A stretch of DNA of 64,000 nt from Proteiniphilum acetatigenes DSM 18083 (GCF_000380985.1 NZ_KB905694.1:186001-250000); one strand, 5' to 3'; shown: positions 23,409-33,885, numbered from the stretch's first letter. Program-made: numbers and translations. Notes: generated from the letters alone by a model not told the origin.

Positions 23409-26063
23409 ATGAAACAATTTCTACTCTTCACATTGAGTTGTGTGATAGTCACTGCAGGCCTTCAGGCACAACAGCTCAAAGGTATTATTGTCAACAAAAA
23501 AGGAGAACCTGTTCCAAACTCAACCGTCTATATCTACGAAATTGCCAAAGGAATTGCTGCCGATAACCTCGGCGAATTTCAAACCACCCTTGAGCCGGGT
23601 ACCTATACATGTGAATTTCGTTCCCTCGGATACGAGATTATCAAGAAAAACATAATAATGGGAAAGGAAAACCAGACTATCCGTGTAGAACTTCAGGAAA
23701 CATCCTATATGCTGAAAGAGGTGGTGATTTATGCTACCGCCAGTAATGAAGACCCGGCCTGTCGCATCATGCGCAAAGCGATTGCCCATGCTCCTTATTA
23801 CCGTTATCAGATAAAAGAATTTACATCGGAGGCCTATATAAAAGGAAGCCTGACTATCGATAAGATCCCGGGAATCCTTAAACGCGCCATGAAGGTCAAT
23901 GACAATAACTTCGATATCAACTCCATCATAGGAAAACCGCTGGTAATGGAATCTAAGAGCAATATCCACTTTACATCACCTGAAACTTACCAACAAAATG
24001 TAATTGCACTGAAAAGTTCCATTCCCAAAGAATTCAACGTAGACAAAGGGTTGAGTATTATGACCTCAAGCATCTACAACGCTGAACTGAACGGACGAAT
24101 CTCCCCGCTCGCTCCCGGAGCATTCAGGTTTTATGCCTTTAAACTTGAAAATGTAGATTACCAACCCGAGCATGTCATCAACAAGATCAAGGTAACTCCC
24201 AGAAAGAAAAACCCCAACCTCTTCTCGGGTTATATCTACATCCTGGAAGACACATGGAACGTATATATTGCCGACCTCGTCGCAAGTGAACTGGGCACTA
24301 CCTTGCATTACCGCATCAATTACCACCAGGTGCAGCCTTCGGTCTACTTGCCCACCACCTATGATGTGAGTATGACTATGAATACGATGGGTGTAAAAGG
24401 ATCAGGGAATTATTACGCATCAATGAAATACAATTTGGTTCAGGTAGATAAAAGCCGGAATACTGCTGCCGACAATGAAACAGTAGTACCTGATGAATCT
24501 GAAGAAGAGGAAATATCTCCCAAAAAGCAAAAAATATCGGATGAATTGGAGAAGCTGGCCCAAAAGGAAGAACTTTCTACCAAGGAGGCCTATAAGATGT
24601 CGAAATTGATGAACAAAATGGTGGAACCGGAAGAGGTGAAAAATCAACGGGAGTCGCTTGAGATAAAAGATATTGAAAAGGTAAAGATGAAAGTGGACAC
24701 GCTGGCATGGAAGAGAGACTCTGCTTTCTGGACAAATATCCGTGAGCTGCCGCTTCGGGAAGATGAGTTGAGAAGTTACCAGATAAGGGATTCATTGTCG
24801 GGTGGTGACACTATTTCCGAAACATCCCTTGATAGGAATGAAGTGGTACTATCTATTGACGAAAATCCGAAAACCGTGTTCGGAAAAATTACGCAGGGAG
24901 GCGTATGGAAAATGAACCGGGATCTTTCACTCCGTTACGGCGGATTAATGGGTGGATTGAGAGAATACAATTTCACCGACGGACTTTGGCTTGGACAAAC
25001 CCTTTCCTTGAATTGGGCCATCGATAAGAACCGGAATTTCTCGGTTTCTCCGTCGCTCCACTACGCCACAGCACGAAAAGAATGGTTATGGCATGTTTCC
25101 ACCTCATTAAATTATGCACCTATGTCCCTCGGACGGTTTCATCTCTCGGCAGGACATATTTCCCGTGATGTGAATAGTGAAAACGGGGAGTCGAGACTGA
25201 TGAACACCCTTGCAGCCATCGATCTGGGACAGAATTTCATCCGCTTTTACGACAGCCGGTACGTCAAAGCCGATCATTACATCGATATTGCCAACGGATT
25301 GCATCTGTATAGCGGCGCAGAAATAGATAAACGATCGGCACTGCGTAACCGAACCTCGTTTAATTTTATCGGCAAAGATGTTCCTGAAAATGTTCCCTCC
25401 GACGCCACTTTATATCCCAATCATACAGCTACAAATATTACGGTGGAACTCTCCTATACTCCACGATACCGCTACCGCATGAGAGAAGGTCAAAAATGGT
25501 ATGTCTCCACCAAATATCCTACTTTTTCAGTTGTATACAAAAAAGGAGTCAATCTTTTTACCGACAATCCTGGACCACTTTATGACCGAATTTCCACATC
25601 GATCTCTCAAACTATTAAAGTCTCCCCTTTCGAAGAGATTGATTACCTGTTTTTGGGCGGCACGTTCTTATCGTTCGACAGGTTATACCCGAATGATCTC
25701 AAATATTTCAGGAATAACCAAATGCTGTTCACCGCGTCCGATTTTAACCGGAGTTTCAACCTGCTGGAACCTTATACCGCTTCAGGGGAATGGTGGATGG
25801 AAGGGCACCTGAATTATCAATCACAGTATCTCTTTTTGAAAAACCTGCCTTTCCTGCAACGTTTTTCCTTTGATGAAGCTGTTCATATGCACGGATTATC
25901 CACCGAAAACAGGAGATTCTACCTGGAAGGTGGCTATTCTATAGGGTTCCTCGGCTTGGGCAGAGTAGGAATTTTTACCGGTTTTACCGATAAAAAATTC
26001 GATCGTTTCGGAGTAAGGTTAAGTTATCCGCTATGGAATTTTATGGAAAAACCCCTTAAATAA
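23409..26063 (+). CDS. DUF5686 / carboxypeptidase-like regulatory domain outer-membrane protein
   Basis: 884-residue envelope protein. A signal peptide (1-20, ending LQAQQ) is followed by a carboxypeptidase regulatory-like beta-sandwich (about 22-110, LKGIIVNKKGEPVPNSTVYI). The DUF5686 region starts near 115 (ACRIMRKAIAHAPYYRYQIK, FTSEAYIKGSLTIDKIPG). A charged, Lys/Glu-rich linker (about 355-440) precedes a predicted beta-barrel ending in NFMEKPLK. The family is universal in Bacteroidota and its function is unknown; a role in outer-membrane assembly or transport is only a guess. It is transcribed alone. Confidence 0.88.
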   Translation: MKQFLLFTLSCVIVTAGLQAQQLKGIIVNKKGEPVPNSTVYIYEIAKGIAADNLGEFQTTLEPGTYTCEFRSLGYEIIKKNIIMGKENQTIRVELQETSYMLKEVVIYATASNEDPACRIMRKAIAHAPYYRYQIKEFTSEAYIKGSLTIDKIPGILKRAMKVNDNNFDINSIIGKPLVMESKSNIHFTSPETYQQNVIALKSSIPKEFNVDKGLSIMTSSIYNAELNGRISPLAPGAFRFYAFKLENVDYQPEHVINKIKVTPRKKNPNLFSGYIYILEDTWNVYIADLVASELGTTLHYRINYHQVQPSVYLPTTYDVSMTMNTMGVKGSGNYYASMKYNLVQVDKSRNTAADNETVVPDESEEEEISPKKQKISDELEKLAQKEELSTKEAYKMSKLMNKMVEPEEVKNQRESLEIKDIEKVKMKVDTLAWKRDSAFWTNIRELPLREDELRSYQIRDSLSGGDTISETSLDRNEVVLSIDENPKTVFGKITQGGVWKMNRDLSLRYGGLMGGLREYNFTDGLWLGQTLSLNWAIDKNRNFSVSPSLHYATARKEWLWHVSTSLNYAPMSLGRFHLSAGHISRDVNSENGESRLMNTLAAIDLGQNFIRFYDSRYVKADHYIDIANGLHLYSGAEIDKRSALRNRTSFNFIGKDVPENVPSDATLYPNHTATNITVELSYTPRYRYRMREGQKWYVSTKYPTFSVVYKKGVNLFTDNPGPLYDRISTSISQTIKVSPFEEIDYLFLGGTFLSFDRLYPNDLKYFRNNQMLFTASDFNRSFNLLEPYTASGEWWMEGHLNYQSQYLFLKNLPFLQRFSFDEAVHMHGLSTENRRFYLEGGYSIGFLGLGRVGIFTGFTDKKFDRFGVRLSYPLWNFMEKPLK

Positions 26064-26520
26064 TTTTCTCTATAACCATAACATCCGATTTTACCTGTTT
26101 TTTTAATCGGCAAAAAACCTGGAAAGAATTTATTACTTTAATAAAAAAATAACCCTAAAATTACATAAATCATAATATTTCATGTCATTTCCTGAGAAAA
26201 CAGAAATCAAAATAGTTTTTCTATCTTTCAAATTGATTTTTTCAACACTATTTTTTACGTATTTTCAGATTGTTAAAATATCAATTTGACAATTCGGATT
26301 AAAATATATTTTATATTTTTGTGCGAATTTTTATATTATAATTATATTAATGGGTGGAAAATTTTTGTGCCGAGGTAAGGCAGGAATAAAAATCACAACT
26401 ATCCCTTTTTTGATAATCGAAGTTTAACGAGAATGTTTTTAAAGACAAGACAGTTTTTCTGTGCTGCAGTTTATTTTTTTTATACTATAAACAATATTTA
26501 ATTATTAATTGATTAAAACA
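26064..26520 (+). other. 457-bp AT-rich leader region before the orphan susC
   Basis: No gene is seen. It holds a -7 box (26314-26321), a long run of T/A-rich sequence, and a 200-nt putative leader. A weak stem (CCGATT at about 26090 with AATCGG at about 26110) follows the DUF5686 stop. No riboswitch class was recognised. Confidence 0.6.
26314..26321 (+). promoter_or_regulatory. Putative -7 box for the orphan susC gene
   Basis: TATTTTTG followed by TGCG fits TAnnTTTG. If used, the 5' leader of the mRNA is about 190 nt, long for this genome. Confidence 0.4.
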
Positions 26521-29500
26521 ATGAGAATGAAAATGAAGAACTTTAAGAGTTTGAAAGGATTGTTCACGTTCCTTTTGTGTATGTGGGTATTTGCCGCATC
26601 AGCACAAAATCTGACAATCCATGGAGTTGTGACAGACTCGTATAATGAACCGGTTATTGGAGCAACCGTAGTAGTAGAAGGAAATACTACGCAAGGTACA
26701 GTAACCGACATCGATGGAAACTTCACATTGACGAATGTTCCTGAAAACGCCAATTTAATATTTAGCTATGTAGGATTACAATCGCAAACAGTTGCCGTGA
26801 ACGGGCGCACAACTATAAACGTTACACTCAACGAAGATTCCGAGTTGCTGGATGAAGTTGTTGTAACGGCTTTGGGAATTAGGCGCGACAAAAAAGCATT
26901 AGGATATGCTATTCAGGAGGTAAAAGGCGAAGACATTGTGGCTGCACGCGAATTAAACGTAGCCAATGCCCTCTCCGGAAAAATATCGGGATTACAAGTC
27001 ATCCGGTCCAACAATGGACCTGGAGGTTCTTCTAAAATTGTGATCCGTGGGAACAATTCGGTTACAAACCTGAACCAACCGTTGATCGTGGTAGATGGTG
27101 TACCTATGGATAACTTTACCGGGGCTAAAAATAACGACTATTGGAACCCTAGTGCCGACATGGGTAACGGTTTATCGGATATTAATCCTGAAGACATTGA
27201 GAGTATGACCGTATTGAAAGGAGGATCTGCTGCCGCACTTTATGGATCGCGTGCAGGAAATGGTGTAATCCTTATTACGACTAAAAGTGGACGCAAAACA
27301 GATGGATTAGGGATCACTGTTTCTTCTTCAATATCTGCCGAAACAATCTTCATGAATCCTGAATTGCAAAATACTTTCGGTCAGGGAAGCCAGGGAGCTT
27401 ACGACCAGTTATCTTCAAGCAGTTGGGGCCCTGAAATTACCGGTCAGGAATACACAAAATGGAACGGTGAAACAGCAAGAATGCAAGCCTACGATAATAT
27501 TAATAATTATTTTAACAAACCAGGTATTAATCTTACGGAAAACATTGCTTTCTCGCAACAATATAACAATGTATCCGTATATACCTCACTGGGACGGACC
27601 GATGACTGGAGTAAAATTCCGGGAGCAGACCTGAGTCGTACGAATCTGACAATGCGTGCAACCACTCAATTCGGACCGGATGACCGCTGGAGTACGGATG
27701 CCAAAATACAATACATTTCAACCGATGCCCGTAATCGTCCGGTCGGGGGAAGAAACGCATCAAATCCATTCTTCACGATGTATGCTTTGCCCCGTTCTCT
27801 CGATATCCGTGATTTCAGTAATCCGATAAATGAGCAGGGAAGAATGGTCTGGTATCAAGGGGGCACCACTCCTCAAATCAATCCTTACTGGTTGACTAAA
27901 TACAGATTGAGCAATGATGTTCGTGAACGTTTCTTAATGCAGGGTTCGTTGAAATATCAATTTACCGACTGGTTAAACGGGGAAATCAAAGGGGGAACTG
28001 ATATGTATTTTACTGAATATGATAACAGGACATACGGAAGAAGCCCGCTCTCTGAAACCGGACGTTATAGCTTCGGACAAGATAAATTCTTCGAAAATAA
28101 TTTTAGTGCCCTCCTTTCTGCGCAAAAAGACAATGTTTTTGGTAAATGGGGACTCGGAGGTTCATTGGGAGGTAACCTTATGCATCGGAAAAAAACCGGA
28201 ATAACCGCTGGACCGGATGAATTACTTGTTCTTAATCTTTTCACATTCGGCAATTCAAAAAACAAACTGGATGCCGAACGTGAATATAATGAAAAGAAGA
28301 TCAACTCAGTGTATGGTACAGCACAGTTGAATTACGGCGGATATTTGTTTATCGATGGGACTTTCAGAAACGACTGGTCTTCTACGCTGCATCCGGATAA
28401 CCGATCGTTTTTCTATCCCTCAATCAGCACCTCCTGGGTAATAAGCGACATGTTGAACACTGAAGGAAAGGGCATGCCGTCATGGTTTACCTATGCCAAA
28501 GTACGTGCATCTTTCGCACAGGTAGGTAACGACCTCGACCCCTATCAGCTTTACAATACTTATAGCATTGGTAAAGACCCTGAAAATAACGCGACAGCCG
28601 GAACCAATAATACATTGTATGATCCTACCGTACGCAGTGAGTTAATTTCGTCGTGGGAAGCAGGAACCGAACTCCGCTTTTTCAATAATCGCCTGGGATT
28701 TGATTTCGCCTGGTACAAGTCGAATGCACATCGTCAATTACTGAACCTGCCGATGGACCCGTTGAGTGGATACAACTTTAGAAAAATCAATGCAGGTAAC
28801 ATCCAAAACCAGGGGATTGAGTTAATGATCAATGCCCGTCCGGTGGAAACAAAAGATTTTGCATGGAACATACAGGCTAATATTTCCAAAAATAAAAATA
28901 CGATCATAGAACTGACGGACGACGTAACACTCTATGAATTGGGCGGTTATGACAACCTTAAGGTCTATGCTACGGCAGGAGGGGCTTATGGCGAAATCTA
29001 CGGGACAAAATTCAGAAGGGTTACCGACGAAAATAGCCCGCATTATGGGAAATTGATCGTGGACGGAAATGGACTTCCGCTCGGAACCACGGAAAGCGAA
29101 AAAGTCGGAGATCAGCAAGCCGATGTATTAATCGGATTAACCAACTCTTTCCAGTATAAAGGTTTTTCATTTAGCTTCCTTATTGATGCACGTATCGGAG
29201 GAGATATTTTTTCTGCTACAAACTTGTACCTGCAAAGTGCCGGAACAGCGGCTGTAACAGCACCCAATGGAAAACGTGAAGAATTTGTCGTGGAAGGAGT
29301 TTATCTTGATAACAACCAGCAATATCAGGTAAATACAACGCAGGTAACACCCCAGCAGTATTGGGAACGTGTAACTACAGCGACCGGAAATCTCGGTATT
29401 TCCGAAGCAAATATTTACGATGCAACAAATATACGCCTGCGTAACGTACAGTTAAATTACGACTTTAACCGTTCATTATTGACCAATACTCCATTTACCA

Positions 29501-29667
29501 GATTAAGAATGGGAGTTTCTGTAAACAACGCGTTAATGCTTAAGAGTCATCTCAAAGGAGTAGATCCCGAGTCGGTATTTGCCATTGGCACTAACGCCGT
29601 AGGTTTTGAAAATACGGCGCCTCCTACTTCACGGACATTCCTTTTTAACGTAACATTCGGTTTCTAA
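26521..29667 (+). CDS. SusC/RagA-type TonB-linked outer-membrane protein, no STN domain
   Basis: 1048-residue SusC homologue. The ATG at 26521 (MRMKMKNFKSLKGLF) is preferred over an in-frame TTG at 26509. After the signal peptide (ending AASAQN) come a carboxypeptidase-like domain (about 28-105, GATVVVEGNTTQGTVTDIDG), a TonB box (LDEVVVTALG), a plug (VIRGNNSVTNLNQPLIVVDG, SAAALYGSRAGNGVI) and a barrel ending FNVTFGF. It lacks the STN domain and has no sigma/FecR pair nearby, so regulation must differ from the two other Sus loci here. It is followed 9 bp later by its SusD partner. The substrate is unknown. Confidence 0.95.
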   Translation: MRMKMKNFKSLKGLFTFLLCMWVFAASAQNLTIHGVVTDSYNEPVIGATVVVEGNTTQGTVTDIDGNFTLTNVPENANLIFSYVGLQSQTVAVNGRTTINVTLNEDSELLDEVVVTALGIRRDKKALGYAIQEVKGEDIVAARELNVANALSGKISGLQVIRSNNGPGGSSKIVIRGNNSVTNLNQPLIVVDGVPMDNFTGAKNNDYWNPSADMGNGLSDINPEDIESMTVLKGGSAAALYGSRAGNGVILITTKSGRKTDGLGITVSSSISAETIFMNPELQNTFGQGSQGAYDQLSSSSWGPEITGQEYTKWNGETARMQAYDNINNYFNKPGINLTENIAFSQQYNNVSVYTSLGRTDDWSKIPGADLSRTNLTMRATTQFGPDDRWSTDAKIQYISTDARNRPVGGRNASNPFFTMYALPRSLDIRDFSNPINEQGRMVWYQGGTTPQINPYWLTKYRLSNDVRERFLMQGSLKYQFTDWLNGEIKGGTDMYFTEYDNRTYGRSPLSETGRYSFGQDKFFENNFSALLSAQKDNVFGKWGLGGSLGGNLMHRKKTGITAGPDELLVLNLFTFGNSKNKLDAEREYNEKKINSVYGTAQLNYGGYLFIDGTFRNDWSSTLHPDNRSFFYPSISTSWVISDMLNTEGKGMPSWFTYAKVRASFAQVGNDLDPYQLYNTYSIGKDPENNATAGTNNTLYDPTVRSELISSWEAGTELRFFNNRLGFDFAWYKSNAHRQLLNLPMDPLSGYNFRKINAGNIQNQGIELMINARPVETKDFAWNIQANISKNKNTIIELTDDVTLYELGGYDNLKVYATAGGAYGEIYGTKFRRVTDENSPHYGKLIVDGNGLPLGTTESEKVGDQQADVLIGLTNSFQYKGFSFSFLIDARIGGDIFSATNLYLQSAGTAAVTAPNGKREEFVVEGVYLDNNQQYQVNTTQVTPQQYWERVTTATGNLGISEANIYDATNIRLRNVQLNYDFNRSLLTNTPFTRLRMGVSVNNALMLKSHLKGVDPESVFAIGTNAVGFENTAPPTSRTFLFNVTFGF

Positions 29668-29676
29668 TAAATTAAA

Positions 29677-31605
29677 ATGACAACAACAATGAAAAAAAGG
29701 CAAATATTATATACGTTTTTAGCTGCAATCATGTTATTGGGTGCTTGTTCCGATTTTGAGGACATAAACAAAGATCCCAATGCAGCGAATGAGGATGACA
29801 TTAAGGTGCAATACATATTAAATAAAGCGATCACCGATGCCCAACAAGATCCGCACATTGCGGAACGGGCTTTCGTATTGTACTGGAGACGGGCCGGACG
29901 GCAAGATCGTTCGGGCGGCATCAACCTGGGAACATACAACAACGATTGGAGTTCCGATTACTATCGTTATGTATCCGAATGGATGAGATCGGCCACACAA
30001 GCAGTGGATTTGGCCGAAAAGCAAATTGAAAAAGATGATTTTGCGGTAGAATATGACCGTCAGATGGCTAAAAACCTCAAAGAGGTGGCTCGTATTTGGA
30101 GAGCATATCTAATGAGTGAGTTTTCCGATAACTTTGGTCCACTTCCCATTGAAGCTTTCAAAGGAACCAATCCGGAATTTTCAAGCGTTAAGGATGTGTA
30201 TTATTTCCTGCTTGACGAACTAAAAGATGCGACAGCCAATATAGATGTGAATGTAACACCCCAGGACGTGGATAAGAAGTTTGACCGTGCATATGAATTT
30301 AATTTCTCAAAATGGGTCAAATACGCCAATTCAATGCGTATGCGTCTTGCGATGCGTTTATCAGAAGTGGATGAAGCAAAGGCGAAATCAGAGTTTGAAG
30401 ATGCTGCCCTCGGCGCTCTTATTCTGGACGCTAATGATATGTTTTCCGTACAGGAGCGTGATGGATGGGATCCTCTTGCAGGAGTTATGTCCAGACCGTG
30501 GAACGCTTTATTGATGAGTAATACACTAAACAATCTTATGATTAACTTAGGCGGTATAAAATCAGCAGACCAGTTGGATGCTTCATATTCTTCTTACATT
30601 AAACCTCAGGGATATATGGGTGTTAGATATCAAAACCATTTTTCTACCTATACAAACGATCCCTCAATCGGTTTTGTTTTCGATGGACTCCATTACTCTA
30701 TCGACCCCCGGGCCTACCAACTTTACTCTATCCCGGGTGATTTCAGTAACTCTAACGCCCAATTTACATCAGAAGATGACTTAGGTCCTATTGAGAGATC
30801 TATTTTTACCGACAAAGACCAGAAAGAGGAAATAGCCAAAATAAATCTTGCGTTTACCTGGAATACGATGCCCGGGGGAAGCTGGGGTGATATGACTGCT
30901 ATGAATCAGGTAATCGGTTCCCTTTACAACCCAATCCTTGTTAAAAAGTACAGGAATCATTCACAAAGACGTGTATTCTTTGCCGCCTGGGAAACTTATT
31001 TCTTATTGGCAGAAGCTTCCGTAAGAGGATGGGCAACGCCAGTTGCCGCTAAAGAGGCCTATGAGAGGGGAATAAAAGAAAGTTTGGAATACCACGGAAT
31101 TGATAAGTTCTACGATTCGTATATTGCATCTACCGATTATAACCGCGTTGGAACCTCTGTAAAATGGGATCATACTACAGAACCACCCTCGACGGTTGAG
31201 GTGGATATTATAAACGGTTACACCAGGCAACCTGCCAAATATACTTATACATACCCGGTGGCGAGCCAAACATCTTACGGTAAAGCGCTGAACGATCAGA
31301 TGACTAAAATCATCACCCAAAAGTTCATTGCCCAGAACCCGTGGTTACCACTTGAAACATGGAACGATTATCGTCGTTTGGGTCTTCCATTCTTTGAAAA
31401 CATGGTAGTTGAAAATCCGTTGACCGACTTACCCGCATTAACTAAGGACAATGTGAAGACGACACAACAACGTGCATTTTTCCCGCAGCGTCTTAAATAT
31501 CCGGCTTCACTTGAAAACAGTAATCCTGAAGGATATAAAAAAGCCGTGGAATTGCTGGGTGGTCCCGATGCTGTGTTAACACCGCTTTGGTGGGCTACAC
31601 ACTAA
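29677..31605 (+). CDS. SusD/RagB-like nutrient-binding lipoprotein (SusD-like 2 type)
   Basis: 642-residue surface lipoprotein with a lipobox Cys24 (MLLGACSDF). A second ATG at 29689 gives a more canonical signal peptide (MKKRQILYTFLAAIMLLGAC) and may be the true start. It belongs to the divergent SusD-like group whose members begin DFEDINKDPNAA and contain WRAYLMSEFSDNFGPLP, MRMRLAMRLS and NPWLPLETWNDYRRLGLP. This group often accompanies SusC pairs without glycosidases, so peptide or other non-glycan substrates are possible. A strong terminator follows. Confidence 0.9.
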   Translation: MTTTMKKRQILYTFLAAIMLLGACSDFEDINKDPNAANEDDIKVQYILNKAITDAQQDPHIAERAFVLYWRRAGRQDRSGGINLGTYNNDWSSDYYRYVSEWMRSATQAVDLAEKQIEKDDFAVEYDRQMAKNLKEVARIWRAYLMSEFSDNFGPLPIEAFKGTNPEFSSVKDVYYFLLDELKDATANIDVNVTPQDVDKKFDRAYEFNFSKWVKYANSMRMRLAMRLSEVDEAKAKSEFEDAALGALILDANDMFSVQERDGWDPLAGVMSRPWNALLMSNTLNNLMINLGGIKSADQLDASYSSYIKPQGYMGVRYQNHFSTYTNDPSIGFVFDGLHYSIDPRAYQLYSIPGDFSNSNAQFTSEDDLGPIERSIFTDKDQKEEIAKINLAFTWNTMPGGSWGDMTAMNQVIGSLYNPILVKKYRNHSQRRVFFAAWETYFLLAEASVRGWATPVAAKEAYERGIKESLEYHGIDKFYDSYIASTDYNRVGTSVKWDHTTEPPSTVEVDIINGYTRQPAKYTYTYPVASQTSYGKALNDQMTKIITQKFIAQNPWLPLETWNDYRRLGLPFFENMVVENPLTDLPALTKDNVKTTQQRAFFPQRLKYPASLENSNPEGYKKAVELLGGPDAVLTPLWWATH

Positions 31606-31624
31606 CTGGTAGTTTAATTGATTG

Positions 31625-31658
31625 AAAATAGGAGGAATTTTTTAATTCTTCCTATTTT
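31625..31658 (+). terminator. Rho-independent terminator of the orphan susCD pair
   Basis: The 15-bp stem 31625-31639 / 31644-31658 (AAAATAGGAGGAATT with AATTCTTCCTATTTT) has one G-U pair and a TTTT loop. It is followed by T-rich sequence and lies between convergent susD and recG, so it could act in both directions. Confidence 0.8.
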
Positions 31659-31735
31659 ATTTTCTGACCTCTCGTATCAATTACATAGCGGTCGGCATCA
31701 TAATACTTTAGATCCGATTATTATCATCAAATATT

Positions 31736-33829
31736 TCAACTGATCCTGCCCCATTCATAGCGGTTTCCGCCCAAACGGTCCAATTGCTGCTTTAGTACCA
31801 GATGCTCCGGCTGTTCCAGTTGAGGGTCTTTTTCAATCAACTCTTCAGCAATCTCACGGGCACGATATAGAATATTATTATCTTTTACCAGATCGGCAAT
31901 CCTGAGATCGAAAGGGATACCGCTCTGTTGGGTTCCTTCCAGATCACCCGGACCACGCAGCTTCAGGTCGGCTTCGGCAATAACAAATCCATCATTGCTT
32001 TCGGTCATGATTTCCATCCGCTTGCGGGTATCGGATGAGATCTCATAGGGTGTAATAAGTACGCAATAGGATTGGTCTGCTCCACGCCCTACCCGGCCCC
32101 GCAACTGATGCAACTGGGAAAGACCGAACCGCTGCGCACTTTCGATTACCATCACACTCGCATTAGGGACATTTACTCCCACCTCGATCACTGTAGTGGA
32201 TACCATGATCTGCGCCTCATTGGACACAAACCGACGCATCACCTCATCCTTCTCGGCCGGCTTCATCCGTCCATGCATCTTGCAAACGCCAAATTCGGGA
32301 AAAGCCTCTTTGATATGCTGATATCCTTCTTCGAGATTCTTCAGGTCGAGTTTTTCGCTCTCCTCGATCAATGGATAGACAATATAGGCTTGTCGCCCTG
32401 CCCGTATCTGTTCCCGGATAAATTCATAAAGTGCTCCACGTTTTTTATCATATCGATGAAGTGTCTGTACCGGTTTTCTACCCGGCGGAAGTTCGTCAAT
32501 CACCGACACATCCAGGTCACCGTAAACCGTCATGGCCAGCGTACGGGGAATGGGCGTGGCAGTCATCACCAATACATGTGGGGGTTGGTTGTTTTTGGTC
32601 CATAATTTGGCTCGTTGCGCCACGCCGAAACGATGTTGCTCATCGATCACCACAAATCCGAGGTTACGGAACTGCACCGTATCTTCAATCAGGGCATGGG
32701 TACCAATCAGGATATTGATCTCTCCCGACTGCAGACCGGCATGGATCCTCTCCCGCTCCTTTTTTTTCGTGGAACCGGTCAGTAATTCTACCCTCAGATC
32801 CATCCCCGATAGCATTTCAGCGAATGTCTCAAGATGCTGCGACGCCAGGATCTCAGTCGGCGCCATCAGGCAGGACTGGAAGCCGTTATCGAGCGCAATC
32901 AGCATACACATGATCGCCACCAGTGTCTTGCCGCTACCTACATCTCCCTGTAACAGGCGGTTCATCTGCCTTCCTGAGGCGGTATCTTTCCTGATCTCTT
33001 TGATTACCCGTTTCTGTGCATTGGTAAGGGGAAACGGAAGTTTTTGCTTATAAAACGAATTGAGATGATCCCCCACTTTTTTGAAGATAAATCCATTCAG
33101 TTTTCCTTTCCTTTCCGAGGCATAACGGACAATATTGAGTTGGATATAGAAGAGTTCTTCAAACTTCAGGCGAAATTCCGCATCACGTAGCTGAGGCGCT
33201 GATTTAGGGAAATGGATATTCTCCACCGCGTCATGGAACGGCGTCACCTTCGCCTGTTTCACCACATCGGGAGAAAGTGTTTCAGGAAGCCGCTCTTTGA
33301 TCATTCCGAAAGCATTTCCGATAATATTCTGCATCGCCCTGGAGTTGAGATAATGGTTCTTCATCTTCTCCGTAGTGTTGTACATTGCCATCAGTCCTTC
33401 AGGTCGATCCGACTCGTTCATAAAGGGATCAAGTTCGGGATGGGCGATATTCCACTTGTCGTTGAACAAGGCAGGCTTACCGAACACTACATATTCCTGG
33501 TTGAGTTTGTATTTTCCTTCAATAAACCGTATTCCCTGGAACCAGACCAGATCTACAAAACCAGTCCCGTCGGTAAAGTGCGCTACCAACCGTCTGCGGC
33601 GTCCCTCCCCAAAGGATTCGAAAGCAGTGATCTTACCCTTCAACTGGATATAAGCCATCGAATTATCGATCTCGTGGATATAATAAATCCTGCTCCTGTC
33701 GATATAGCGGTAGGGATACCACCTCAACAGGTCGCCAACCGTAAAGAGATTGATCTCCTTATTGAGGATTTCCGCTCTTTTGGGTCCAACGCCGGGAACG
33801 AATTTTATATCAGTCTGAAGGATGTTCAT
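31736..33829 (-). CDS. recG: ATP-dependent DNA helicase RecG
   Basis: 697-residue superfamily 2 helicase that reverses stalled forks and unwinds branched DNA. The N-terminal wedge/OB region (to about 190, with VPGVGPKRAEIL) is followed by helicase motifs: Walker A GDVGSGKT (295-302), motif II DEQH (396-399), VMTATPIPRTL, and motif VI with QLRGRVGRGADQSYC. The ATG at 33829 is chosen. An in-frame TTG at 33844 overlaps the -7 box and would lie upstream of the transcription start. It is a single-gene unit between the glyA and susCD terminators. Confidence 0.97.
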   Translation of the reverse strand: MNILQTDIKFVPGVGPKRAEILNKEINLFTVGDLLRWYPYRYIDRSRIYYIHEIDNSMAYIQLKGKITAFESFGEGRRRRLVAHFTDGTGFVDLVWFQGIRFIEGKYKLNQEYVVFGKPALFNDKWNIAHPELDPFMNESDRPEGLMAMYNTTEKMKNHYLNSRAMQNIIGNAFGMIKERLPETLSPDVVKQAKVTPFHDAVENIHFPKSAPQLRDAEFRLKFEELFYIQLNIVRYASERKGKLNGFIFKKVGDHLNSFYKQKLPFPLTNAQKRVIKEIRKDTASGRQMNRLLQGDVGSGKTLVAIMCMLIALDNGFQSCLMAPTEILASQHLETFAEMLSGMDLRVELLTGSTKKKERERIHAGLQSGEINILIGTHALIEDTVQFRNLGFVVIDEQHRFGVAQRAKLWTKNNQPPHVLVMTATPIPRTLAMTVYGDLDVSVIDELPPGRKPVQTLHRYDKKRGALYEFIREQIRAGRQAYIVYPLIEESEKLDLKNLEEGYQHIKEAFPEFGVCKMHGRMKPAEKDEVMRRFVSNEAQIMVSTTVIEVGVNVPNASVMVIESAQRFGLSQLHQLRGRVGRGADQSYCVLITPYEISSDTRKRMEIMTESNDGFVIAEADLKLRGPGDLEGTQQSGIPFDLRIADLVKDNNILYRAREIAEELIEKDPQLEQPEHLVLKQQLDRLGGNRYEWGRIS

Positions 33830-33841
33830 TCGAGTTTTGCG

Positions 33842-33873
33842 CAAATATAAACAAAAATGAGGAACAGCTCAAA
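33842..33873 (-). promoter_or_regulatory. recG promoter (-33 TTTG, 20-bp spacer, -7 TATATTTG)
   Basis: On the minus strand TTTG (33870-33873) and TATATTTG (33842-33849) are exactly 20 bp apart, the Bacteroidales consensus spacing. The promoter overlaps the hairpin that ends glyA. The transcript start would be near 33835, only a few bases before the ATG. Confidence 0.65.
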
Positions 33874-33885
33874 CCATTCCTCATT
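33851..33885 (-). terminator. Terminator of glyA (minus strand)
   Basis: The 9-bp perfect stem AATGAGGAA / TTCCTCATT (33877-33885 with 33856-33864) is followed on the minus strand by a T-rich run (TTTTTGTTT). It overlaps the recG promoter. Confidence 0.6.

Noticed and set aside
32072-33053. Overlapping plus-strand open frames of 173-177 residues opposite recG
   Set aside because: They are antisense to conserved helicase motifs and mutually overlapping, as expected for shadows.
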